From assembly GCA_033398695.1 (NCBI GenBank), contig CM065815.1, positions 145,373,001 through 145,437,000 of the forward strand: a DNA stretch of 64,000 bases, given 5' to 3'. The notes beneath the pieces are model-generated. The model ran no database searches. It saw nothing but the letters and a program-made list of their open reading frames with translations, and was not told the DNA's origin. This DNA is from Orobanche coerulescens. Its lineage: Eukaryota > Streptophyta > Magnoliopsida > Lamiales > Orobanchaceae. Shown here piece after piece: positions 10,436 to 20,199 of this stretch; the stretch's first letter is position 1; each line of letters opens with the position of its first letter. A program made the translations under genes and the position numbers.

Positions 10436-11098
10436 ACTCTTTCCTCCCTTGTTGAAAGAATAACCAGCATCGAGACCAAACAGGACGCCGCTCTTGAAAT
10501 CCTGCAAAGTCTTGATGAAGCCAAAAAGGGGGAAGAAGCTCGAGAAGTCGCAAGGAGAATAAGATCGCAACAGAAAGGGAATTTGAGGTCGCCTGCAGCA
10601 AGATCGCCGCCGAACCGAACAAGCTAGCACCTCAACCCCAAAGCTTTAGAATTTCGGGCTCCAGGACTGTAATTCCATGACCCAAATGTCCCTTGGCAAA
10701 ATCTTGTTCAAAGACCTTCGGAAATACGTCTGCCGACCAACCGCAACCCAACTGCCGACGAAGTGAAGCACTGGAGGAAGAATGAACTAATGAGATATTT
10801 TTTCAGACTCATCAGGGAATCCGCCATCTTCAAAAATTATAAAACATTGGCGGAAGCGGCAGATAAGTTTTCAAAGATGCTCGAAGAAGGTAAGCTCCCT
10901 CTCCAAATCGAAATGAAATCAAAACATAGAAGAGGAGATCGGGTCACCCATCCAGAGGATTGGATACTTGCCTTTGATCGTTCATATGAAGGAAGAGCGA
11001 TTTACCAGGAACGAGGCAATGATTCACTTCAAAACTGGTGGCGCGGCACCGAGTACGAGCAAGGAAAGAGACCATGGAGGCATGCGGATCAAAGATGA
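10436..11098 (+). pseudogene. C-terminal remnant of the extra ORF
   Basis: In frame after the TAG at 10433 the peptide continues (LSSLVERITSIETKQDAALEILQSL), then shifts. A later open piece, 10763-11098, has a Lys/Glu-rich helical segment (EAADKFSKMLEEGKLPLQIE). No known domain. The region belongs to the same broken extra ORF. Confidence 0.4.
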
Positions 11099-11589
11099 AG
11101 AGCCGAAATTTATGTTTATTACTTTTGTTTTTGTAATTTCTATTCAAAACAGCAAACTTTGTACTCAATCTTTTTGAATATCAATAAAATAGTTTGTTTG
11201 TCTTGAAAGATTACAACTCGTAATCTACTGTGTTAATATATGATTATTTAAAATTGTTTGATAGGAATCTCAAGTTAGATAAACTTGATTGAAAAAATTA
11301 AGCTGTACGAACTAGTCTACGAACAGTTCATAGTTTCAGTTGTAAACTTAGAATACATTGTAAGATTGTGCCTGCGCGCCAATCATAGGCTTAAGTTGTA
11401 ATAAATCTCAAACTGTATCGAACGTGCCTGCGAGCAGTTCATTATTGTAGACTAAGTCACTAAGTCAGACCTATTGACAAAAGACCAAGAAAACTGCCAG
11501 AAGTCATCGAAGAAGAATGCTTCATGAAGAAGGTTTTGGCATCATCAAGAAGACTCGAAGAGTTGAAGTAAGTTAGTCTTGGCAAATTG
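11099..11589 (+). other. Non-coding 3-prime region of the SIRE-type element
   Basis: AT-rich sequence between the last ORF remnant and the polypurine tract. A weak direct repeat containing GTGCCTGCG is seen near 11369 and 11423. No coding potential is recognised. Confidence 0.5.
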
Positions 11590-11605
11590 TCAAAAAGGGG
11601 GAAAT
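11590..11605 (+). other. Polypurine tract of the SIRE-type element
   Basis: AAAAAGGGGGAAAT directly abuts the 3-prime LTR start at 11606 and serves as the expected plus-strand primer. Confidence 0.85.
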
Positions 11606-12763
11606 TGTTGGGAAAAACAAACACCTCAGATCGAATCAGCCGGGATACCCGATCCCTGTATCGATTGTGATTTGTTATTGAGAAGGTTTTGACATATATG
11701 CCAAATACAGTAAAGGAAACTGTATCGAGGCTTAAGGATTTATCATGTATCGAAGACCTGCCTCGAATCAGCATAAGTGAAGCTCGTCAGTACAGCAAGA
11801 AGACTTGTAAAAAGACAAAGTATGGAAACTGTCTCGACACCCTAATACAGTCATCTTCCATACAGTTCACAAAAGGACAAGAAAGAACACAAGTCAAGTT
11901 CTGTTGAACAAAGAAGTATTTAAATACTCAAGGATAAAGTATTTAAATACTGTCAGTCTTCAGATCTTCAGAATCCCGCGAAATCCGGATCATGTCATAT
12001 TCCCGTTGAAGGATATCTTATTCAAACGGATATCTCAACGGATACTTTCTTCAGAGACTATATATATCCTTGAAGACATTGAAGATCAGTGACAACAATA
12101 CAACGAACCCCAAGTAACATAACTCTCAAAGCTATCAAAGTTATCATCTGAGCAAACATATCTCCAGAGCATATCGCAAGTTAGAACGAAAGAGATATAT
12201 AGTGCTCAAACATCAAGAACAGCCATCATCAGATCTTGATATTCAAAGCTGCTGTTCTTACCTGGTTACCTAACCTTTTACCTCTGTGTAAAAACCGAGC
12301 TCTGTGTGAACTCAACAAGTTATTCTGACCTGTGTGGGACGAATAAGGACGAAGCTTTGGAACTGTGTGTGAAGAAGCTAGTCAAGAAGGAAGCTTTAAC
12401 CAACTGTGAACGGTTGAAAGTGACATTCTTTGTATCAATCTGTGAACGATACAAGGATAGGTTTGTTTATAATTACGTAGTTGTGTACGCAGAATTATAT
12501 AATAAACTTTTTACTCTGTGTGGAGGACCAGTGGACGTAGAGGGGTTTACCTCGAACCACTTAAATTACTGTGTCATTTACCTTCAGCTTTTACTGTTTG
12601 AAATTACTGTGATATATTAAGTATACACCAAATACTTCGTTGCTGTATCCACGGCAACTAACTGTATCCAAGACTTCCGCTACGCACTCAGATTTAGATT
12701 CCGTACAGTTTGTTGTTTAAATTACTTTTCCAAACTGTATCCAGTATACTTAAGTGGCCAACA
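11606..12763 (+). repeat. 3-prime LTR of the SIRE-type Copia element
   Basis: 1158 bp, TGTTGG to CCAACA, near-identical in outline to 552-1706. It keeps CTG/CAG triplets that the 5-prime LTR has lost (for example at about 11627, 11800, 12246 and 12660). It contains the same palindromes and TATA (12058-12069). Confidence 0.93.
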
Positions 12764-12768
12764 CAATG

Positions 12769-13605
12769 ACACCAGGCTGGTCTTGACATTCCTCCAGAAT
12801 AACATATTTAGTCGATTCGGGACTCTGAGAGCTTTGATTAGTGACAGAGGCTCTCATTTTGTGAATAAATTAATGGATAAAATTTTGGCTAGATATGGAT
12901 TTCGATCAAAAAAGTCACTAGCATATTACCCTCAAGCAAATGGGGAAGTCGAAGCAGCTAAAAAGAAATCAAGCGAATCTTGGAGAAGAACATGAACATA
13001 TCTAGGAAGAATTGGTCTTTGAAATTAGATGATGTGCTTTGGGCTTATTTCACTGCGTATAAAACCCCTTTAGGCGCATCTCCATATCAACTCGTGTATG
13101 GAAAAGCATGTCATTTACCCATGGAGTTAAAGCATCGAGCAATATTGGTGGTGAATAAAATTAATTTTGACTTTGAAGCGACTGTAAAAAAGATTTTTTT
13201 AAGAAATAAATGAACTAGAAGAATTTCGGGATGAGTGCAATGAACACTCTCGTATTTACAAAGAGAAGACGAAAAGGTGGCATGACAAGATGATTGAACA
13301 CCGTGAGTTTTTATCAGGGCAACTAGTTTTGCTATACATTCTCGGTTAAAGTTGTTCCCCAGGAAACTCAAATCAAGTGGTCAGGCCCATTTTTAATTAA
13401 GAAGGTCCTTCCACCTGGTAGCGGAATTGTTGGGATATGGGACACTATTTAGTGTGAATGGACAAAAAATCAAACATTATTTCCATCATACGCAAAACAA
13501 AGAGGTGTCTTTGATGACTCTCGCCGAACCATAAAGCTTCTCGTTTCAAGCGTCCGACTGAAGACGTTAAACTTAGTGCTAGTTGGGAGGCAACCCAATG
13601 GTGTT
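12769..13605 (+). pseudogene. Athila-type integrase, C-terminal half
   Basis: It continues the core cut at 551: TRLVLTFLQNNIFSRFGT, then ALISDRGSHFVNKL with the second catalytic Asp, and [15 protein letters not shown] with the third acidic site (12925-12965). A shift at about 12970-12990 leads to the frame with [36 protein letters not shown], typical of Athila integrase. Further shifts follow near 13200. The end carries LVGRQPNG at 13579-13602, a hallmark of Athila polyprotein ends. Together with 3-551 this is one gene, split by the Copia insertion. Confidence 0.85.
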
Positions 13606-13783
13606 TCTTTATTATTGCTTTCAATTATTCTTATTAGTCTGTTAATTTATTTTTGTCGTTAATGTTTTATTTGTTTAATTATTTCTCCTTTTTATTGCCT
13701 TTTTTTGTTTGGGACACCGATTCAAGTTTTGATTTGTATTTTGCATAAAAACAGCTTCAGAAATCAAACTTGAGCATCAGGTG

Positions 13784-13906
13784 TGACACGATCATGTCAA
13801 ATAACACGACCCGTGTCACAATCCAGTGGGTTTTCACGTTTTAGCAACAGGTATGACATGACCATGTCATTTGACACGGACCGTGTCGATCGGGTATATA
13901 AAAGGG
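13784..13906 (+). promoter_or_regulatory. Palindrome array and TATA box before the Athila env-like ORF
   Basis: Four 16-17 bp palindromes of the form TGACAYG-N2/3-CRTGTCA lie at 13784-13799, 13802-13818, 13854-13869 and about 13872-13888. The TATA box GTATATAAAAGGG follows at 13894-13906. Downstream is a pyrimidine-rich leader (13920-13990) that looks like a plant 5-prime UTR. The arrangement suggests a subgenomic promoter for the ORF at 14518. This is inference from layout. Confidence 0.55.
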
Positions 13907-14517
13907 AGAACCCGGCTGTTCTCACTTTTCACCTCCTTCTTCGATCCTTCTCCTCGCAAACCCTAAATCCCCATACCCCATTCTTTTAATTTTCACTTTC
14001 AAATCAAAAGATTGTATAATCAAGCATAGAAACAAGAAATTCAACACTCTTATACCACCATTCAACCGATTTTACTTGCATCTAGGGAGGGTTTTTGAAG
14101 AAAAACTCAAGAAAATTTATTTTTCAAATTGTCCATTTTTGCTTCGGATTTAAGCTAAGTCTTCCTATTTTAGATGTTAATTCTTGTCTATGAGCATGCT
14201 AAAGTTGTTTGGATTCAGAGTTCTTGATTAGTCTAGGGTTCTTGTTGACTTTTTTTGGGAAATTTTCATGAATTTCAAAATTTTGGATTTTTAATTAAGA
14301 ATTGGGAATTATTGTGCCAAAGTGGATTTTGTATATGGATGAAATACTTGTTTGAAGGGGTTTTATGTTGTCAATTTTACATGGGTAGTAATTTTTATGA
14401 TCAATTGAAACTTTGGGGTCAGTTCCTAATTTGCTATAAATTTGGGGGTGGTGTATAATTGAAAAATTTTGAGCTATGATTGAAAGCATAGTAATTGAAG
14501 AAAATTTTGCAGGAATA
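13907..14517 (+). other. Leader before the Athila env-like ORF
   Basis: Non-coding, AT-rich, with a pyrimidine-rich first part. Short ORFs here show no domain. A possible intron is not excluded, since TTTTGCAGGAATAATG just before the ATG resembles a 3-prime splice site. Confidence 0.4.
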
Positions 14518-15258
14518 ATGGCCCGAGGTAATGCACAAAGAGGTCGGGGTAATGCACAACAAGGAAGGGGAAGACAAGTCATCGAAGTCGAGTAACCAGC
14601 TAGAATCCCTCTCTAAGGGGTTACTAAAACTCCAGTGACATATGGGATTGATCTACCCGAGATACGAAATGCTCATTGGGAGATGTTGGGCCAGAAAAAG
14701 ATATTACCCACTCAATGGCCTAACAATGATTGCATGACGATAATGGGAATAAAAGACGACGTGTTTAAATTTCTCGAAAGGGTCAAGTGGGATTGGATAA
14801 TAACTCAACAATGGCCCACATATAGGTGTCTCACATTAGAGTTTTTAAGTACTTTGAGTGTTAGAAGAAGCCTGGTTTCCCATGAACCTACCACGATCTC
14901 GTTCCGACTCAACAATAAGAATGGGAAATTATCTATGGAAAAATTTGAGAATATTTATGAGGCGCGAGCTCAAGGAGACTTATTAATCAACAAGTTCAAG
15001 TGTGATACCTATTTGAGAGCCATGGTTGAAAATACCCCGGGAGCAGAGAACGACGCTATGTATCAAAGTCAGCTAAAAGCTCGTGTATTTGCAATCCAGT
15101 ACTTTGATATCTCTATAAAGTCACTGCGAGTACTATTTATGATAGAAAGGAAACGGAGCCTATTTAAGAGCGAGTTATATATTCATACATATATACTAGA
15201 CGGGACAACTCCGACGACCGGAAAAATGTTAGCGGATCATTTTAGGAGGTGGCTATAG
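14518..15258 (+). pseudogene. Athila env-like third ORF (ORF-1-type domain), two premature stops
   Basis: The ATG at 14518 opens with a Gly/Arg-rich start (ARGNAQRGRGNAQQGRGRQ). Two TAA stops (14593 and about 14614) interrupt it, then the same frame is open from 14635 to 15258. The pattern NAHWEMLGQKKILPTQW, MGIKDDVFKFLERVKWDW, CLTLEFLSTL and SFRLNNKNGKLSMEKFENIYE matches what I know of the Athila ORF-1/env-like family of plant gypsy elements. Its function is unknown; env-like refers to position, not proven activity. It has its own upstream TATA box. Confidence 0.7.
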
Positions 15259-15671
15259 AGCCACGAGGGAAGATTTGGATAGGGGGCTTGATTACCCATA
15301 TTGCACTTCGTTATGAAATACGGTTGAACATAAGTTAGCGCGGATCGTGGCAGGCTTGGTCTCCCCAGGCCAAAGTCCTCCCGCTCGTAATGTTCGACCT
15401 CGACGCACAGATGAGGATATGGCAGAGAGAATTGAGGAACAAGAAGCTTATGAGAGAGGCCCAAATGACGAGGATGTTGAATAAATCCCCATGGATCGCC
15501 CCGAGTCATCCAAAGAGGCCAAAGCTAGATAGGCCCCATGTCATCCGAGTCTTAGAGAGGAATTCGTGTCCTTCCGAGACTCGACATCGACATGATGAGA
15601 TGTTGACCTTATTGCAACAGATAAACGAGCGGCATGTCCACCAGGTCCACTTCCCTCTGCCTTCCCAGTAG
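15259..15671 (+). pseudogene. C-terminal remnant of the Athila env-like ORF
   Basis: Frames after the stop at 15258 carry GGLITHIALRYEIRLN (near 15280-15330) and a basic segment in 15390-15671 (MRIWQRELRNKKLMREAQMTRML), both plausible tails of the same ORF in shifted frames. No separate gene is implied. Confidence 0.45.
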
Positions 15672-16268
15672 ATACAGTTGTAAGTATTTCTTGACCATTT
15701 ATTATTAAATCTTATAATTCCCTTCGTGCGTATATTCTTTAATTTAAGTTTGGGGCAGATATTGGGTAAAGCAAATACTTGTTTTTTTTTCAGCCTTGCA
15801 TTTAGTGTGCATTTATTTTTTGCTTTAGCATATTATTTGGTTGGTAGTGTTGTATTTTATTTTGTTTTATGTTCGAGTAGTTGGCTTTTGATTAAAACCA
15901 GAAAGAATGAACTCTTGATTTTGACGCCACGAGGTTTATCTGGTTATTTTGATATACAAATTGAGGATAATTTGATGAGGAAAATTAATATAATCAAAAG
16001 GGTGAGGAATTGATTAAGTGGTTCAATATCTTGGGAGTATGAACAAATTTTGACTTGTGATCTTTTGAGACTCTGAGCATTATTAAATATGCAAGTTTAT
16101 TATTGAGTGTACCATTCATATTTTAGGACTCTAGAACTTGCCCTGGTAGCTTACTCGAAACCACAAGTATGTGCAAATGAGTGAAAATAACTTTAGGCGG
16201 TTTTTGAATTAGCTCTTTAATCCTTTGGGCATACCCGATAATTATTAAATTCCCTAGTAGCCCATTTG
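15672..16268 (+). other. Athila 3-prime non-coding region
   Basis: AT-rich, without a gene. TTTAAGTTTGGGGCAG at about 15743-15758 resembles the polypurine-like stretch that follows Athila env-like ORFs. The 3-prime LTR that should come next is missing because the Tekay-type element starts at 16269. Confidence 0.5.
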
Positions 16269-18682
16269 TGTAACACCTCCGATATATTCAGGAATATTAC
16301 GGTGCCGTAAATACTTTACGTAAGAATTTACAAGGCTGAAGAAATGAAATGACAATAACAAATGCCAACAAACGACGGAAGCAGAAATAAAATACAAACG
16401 AGCCTGAATCAGTACTGAAAAGACAAACGTCCAACGGTGAATATTAATACATAACCAAATCCAACATCACAAATGACAATGTACTCGAGTACTAAATTAA
16501 AACAACACAAAAATCCGATAATTAAATCTGGTCTTAACATCACTCTGTACCGTCGTCATCATGCAACTCTAGTGGTTGTTTTCCCGCTCACCTGGATTCT
16601 GAACATAAAATAAATGTTCACCCCCGAAGGGGTTAGCACAACGGTTCTAGTACAAGTACGATAATTATACAACAATGATTTATTCAACAATCCCTAAATA
16701 ATAACGTTAAAACTATCAACAATAATCACGACAAGTTTCTCCAACGAGAAACAATAACAACACATAACACATCATGACAATCTCAACATACTCGTGGTAT
16801 TCCAACGATTCAGCACACACAACTATAGATTCCCATGATGAAACCGTCGGACCAACGCATGAAGGAATTACCTGTCCAATGATCCAGCACACACAGCTGT
16901 AGATTCCCATGATGATCCCGTTGGATCAATGCATGGTGGAATCTTAATCACAACACATATGCACAATACAACAACAACATAACTTACATTAATACACATA
17001 AATATAATTAAAGTACTTTCCTTAGAAAGATGGTAAGAAAATAAGCACTTCAACGACTTCAACCAACTCGGAGGCCGTCTCTACGATCAACCGTTCGCAA
17101 CGCTCGAACTTTTAAACAAATAGGAAAAATAACGACAACTCAACTTTCAGAACAAATTAACGGACGAACATCTAACGTTTACTACGGCCGGTTAACACTC
17201 TAAGTTAGCCGGTTCACGGTTCAACTCATTCAATGAACACTCGGTCGAACTAATGACATACTTCATGCGAATAAAATGTCCACAATGGAGATGAAAGTCG
17301 ACATCTATGAGTTCAAAGGATATTGAGATCATCTTAAATTCATGTTTTGATTCCAGATTATCCATTCCACTACTGGGTTCAGTTCTTTAACACACTACAA
17401 CCGAGTTTTAGATTGATTCACCCATACAATTAGTTCTTCCACAAACTATCCTTCTTGCGAAAGATTAAAAGTTCAAAACAATTGTTATCCATCAACATAC
17501 TTTGTTCCAAACATCAATATGAATATCATCATGTCCAGAAATCACTACAAGTCATGAATTGCACTTGAAGAACACCTTATACCACACATGGATTATTCTT
17601 AGTGAAGACCCTTAGAATTCATCTTCTTGAATATCCTCATACTAGGTGATGATAATAACAATTCATTGGTATACAAGTGATTCATAAACAACATACAAAA
17701 TGTGTAATCAACCCTAGGAACTATATCCTTGGTTCAACTCAAACATGCTTGGTTTATAATCTTCTTACTCAAGGAAGGTCTCAAATATGATCATCTTAAC
17801 TTTTAAAAATGTGGTGTTCAACTTAATGGGTTACTCACTAATCTAATGATCTTAGAAGCATGTCCATATCATTTCTTAAAAACAAGAATTTGAGGTTGGA
17901 AAACATCAACATACATTAGTAGAGGACAATGATGAACCCTTGACGAAAATCCAACACCGAAAGCTTGAGTACCATTCCAAAGTGCTTCCCAACTTAAATG
18001 ACTAAGTAGAGATGTTATATAAGTGTCTAAGTAGCAGGGGGAACTCTCTGGGCTTGAAGGAAATGAAGGAGAAATGAAAGAAAACAGGGTGAAGTGAAAT
18101 GGGGTTCTGTCCCATTTATAATGTCCTGAGCTTTATGTACGTTAGCCTGAATGCGTTACGTACGTTATCCACTTAGCGTACGCTATTTGATATTCTTAGC
18201 GTACGTTAACGTCCAATGATAGCCTACTGCCTCGTTCCTGGTCCTCTCTTACGTACGCTACACCAACATCTTTACGTACGTAATCGACTAGTCATAGCGT
18301 ACACTATCAACATCATATAGCGTACGTTAAACTCCATTGACCCGCTTTATGAAAAGGCCGTCCAGGTTTACGCCGCAGGAATCTTACCCGAGCCAACCAC
18401 CAACTAGACCATGTGCTCGCCAGACTGATCAATCATTGACTGCCTTACGTATGCTATGCTTCGTCCATAGCATACGCTATCCGTAGCATATAACGTCCGT
18501 TAAGCTTACTAGCTAGCGTACGTTATGACGTAGTTACATGTATGAATTTACAAAGTTGACATGATCATGCATGTTGATACGAATACGGGAAATATCATAC
18601 TTCGATTATTAATATCACAAATTCAAATAGTATAAGGTTAAAATACAAACGAAGATACTCAACAATTTATCCGAATATTATA
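16269..18682 (-). repeat. 3-prime LTR of chromovirus A
   Basis: 2414 bp. On the + strand it begins TGTAACACC and ends near AATATTATA (TGTAATATCC in copy B). It aligns with 55386-57747 along its whole length and with 40054-41751 except for a deletion in the latter. A roughly 68-bp duplicated block with GATCCAGCACACACAGCT lies near 16800-16935. Confidence 0.88.
18114..18535 (-). promoter_or_regulatory. U3 palindrome array and TATA box of chromovirus A
   Basis: About twelve copies of a degenerate palindrome (TAGCGTACGCTA, TTACGTACGTTA and variants) lie between 18130 and 18535, for example at 18174-18185 and 18194-18206. On the minus strand they end just before the TATA element (TATAAAT; + strand 18114-18120). 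The same array recurs at 41205-41600 and 57195-57600. A promoter/enhancer role is inferred. Confidence 0.55.
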
Positions 18683-18759
18683 TACTCTACCTCTAAAAAA
18701 GAGTTTCCTCCCGAAACTTAAGACGAGAGTAATTATTGGTATCTTGACCTCATACTATC

Positions 18760-20000
18760 CTCTGTCTCCGAAGTGGCTTCTTCAACTCCGTGTCGCGACC
18801 ATTGGACCATAACCAAAATGATTGGTTTATTTCTCAATTGTTTAACTCGACTTTTGAGTATCTTGATTGGTTTCTCTTCGAACGTGCCATCCTTAACGAC
18901 TTCAATCTCGCCGAAATCAATGACATGACAGGGATATGATATGCACTTCCGTAACTGAGATATGTGAACACATTGTGAACATGACTCAGTGATGGCGGCA
19001 AGGCCAATCTGTACGCCAATTCTCCAATTCTTTCAAGAATCTCGAATGGTCCGATATATCTCGGACTCAGTTTTCCTTTTCTCCCAAAGCAAAAAATCCC
19101 CTGAGTAGGAGAAACCTTCAAAAGCATGTGGTCTCCAATACCAAACTCTAACGGGCGACGGCGCACGTCTTCATAAGATTTCTGCCGAATCTGGGCGGTC
19201 AACAGTCTTTCAAAAATCAAAGCTATCTTCTCTTGAGTCTGTATAATCAACTCCAGTTCCATCCCGATCAAGTCTGATGAATCATCCCAACATAGGGATG
19301 ATTTACATCTCCTCCCGTATAATGCTTCAGAAGGTGCCATCTTAATGGAAGCATGCCAATTATTTTTGTAAGTGAATTCAATCAACGATAGATGAACTTC
19401 CCACTCAGTCGATCAATCTTAGGCACAAGCTCCCAGCATGTCTTCCACTGTTTGAATAGTCCTCTCAGACCGTCCGTTGTCTGCAGATGATAAGCTGTGC
19501 TAAAGTTCAGCTCTGTTCCCAAGACTCTATGAACTGCTTTCCAAAAATGTGACACGAAGCGACCGTCTCGATCAGAAATAATGGTCTTTAGCGTACCATG
19601 CAATCGGACTATCTCTACAATAAACACTCGTGCCAACTTCTCTGGTCCCCAAGTGTCCTTAATGCCCAGAAAATGAGCCAATTTGGTTAGACGATCAATT
19701 AACACTCAAATCATGTTCATCCCTGTTCTGGTCTTCGGCATGCTGGTGATAAAGTCCATCGATATATCTTCCCACTTCCATTCAGGAATAGGAAGTGGCT
19801 TTAGCATTCCGGCAGGTCGTTGATGTTCGATCTTAACCTGCTGACAAGTTAAACATTTCGAGACATATTCCGCTACATATCTCTTCATGTTGCTCCACCA
19901 AAAATTCTTCTTCAGATCCTTATACATATTACTGGTGCCCGAGTGGATGGAATAGGGCGTGCTGTGAGCTTCTTTCATGATTGTCTGCTTCAAAACATCG
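18760..20000 (-). pseudogene. Integrase with degraded chromodomain tail (chromovirus A)
   Basis: The zinc finger (HSGTSNMYKDLKKNFWW, CLTCQQVK) and core start (WEDISMDFITSMPKTRTG, first Asp) lie in 19706-19993. The second block IISDRDGRFVSHFWKAVHRVLGTELNF follows in 19382-19705, where the third acidic motif is disturbed (TAYHLQTTDGLR instead of the usual HPQTDGQSER). The C-terminal part 18834-19385 has APSEALYGRRC and the GPF module (SPRYIGPFEILERIGELAYRLALPP). The chromodomain expected after it is only a remnant. Joins near 19380 and 19705 need frame changes or lie across a stop. Confidence 0.85.
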
Positions 20001-20199
20001 ACACCGGGAACACAAAGTCGACTCTGGAATCTTAAAACTTCATCATCATGAATTAAGAATCATGGGGCCTTTCCCTTGCTCACTTCGTCACGTAACCGAA
20101 TCACCAAAGGATCATCTAATTGCTTAGATTTGATTTCTTCGGTTAACGATGAAGTTAATTTCATCACACACAGTTGTCCTTGGACTTTTCGCAACCATA

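Larger units (their letters stand above)
552..12763 (+). mobile_element. SIRE-type Ty1/copia retrotransposon with extra 3-prime ORFs
   Basis: This is a complete element of 12.2 kb with LTRs of 1155 and 1158 bp (TGTTGG...CCAACA), a 5-bp duplication, a primer site and a polypurine tract. The order gag, PR, INT, RT, RH is that of Ty1/copia. Several traits match the SIRE/Maximus lineage: large size, LTRs of about 1.1 kb, repeated polypurine-like blocks just after RNase H, a long gag C-terminal coiled coil, and additional ORFs between pol and the 3-prime LTR. gag and most of pol carry frameshifts and stops. RT (5709-6746) and the ORFs at 8017 and 9449 are open. It lies inside the Athila integrase. 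Confidence 0.9.
1..16268 (+). mobile_element. Athila-type Ty3/gypsy element remnant (split host element)
   Basis: The left part (1-551) holds the integrase zinc finger and the start of the core. The right part (12769-16268) holds the rest of the integrase, the LVGRQPNG tail typical of Athila polyproteins, a TATA-type promoter, an env-like ORF and 3-prime non-coding sequence. The two parts join exactly across the Copia insertion, at the codons after the PTN of the core. No LTR of this element is inside the window: its 5-prime side lies before base 1, and its 3-prime side is cut by the Tekay insertion at 16269. Stops and frameshifts show that it is dead. The Athila assignment rests on my recognition of the integrase, the polyprotein tail and the env-like ORF. 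Confidence 0.8.

Noticed and set aside
13783..13989. Small ORF overlapping the Athila promoter
   Set aside because: It reads through palindromes and TATA; no domain.
15726..16013. Hydrophobic ORF after the env-like gene, a possible membrane protein
   Set aside because: T-rich non-coding sequence gives Phe/Leu-rich peptide by composition. It follows a polypurine-like tract, where Athila elements are non-coding.
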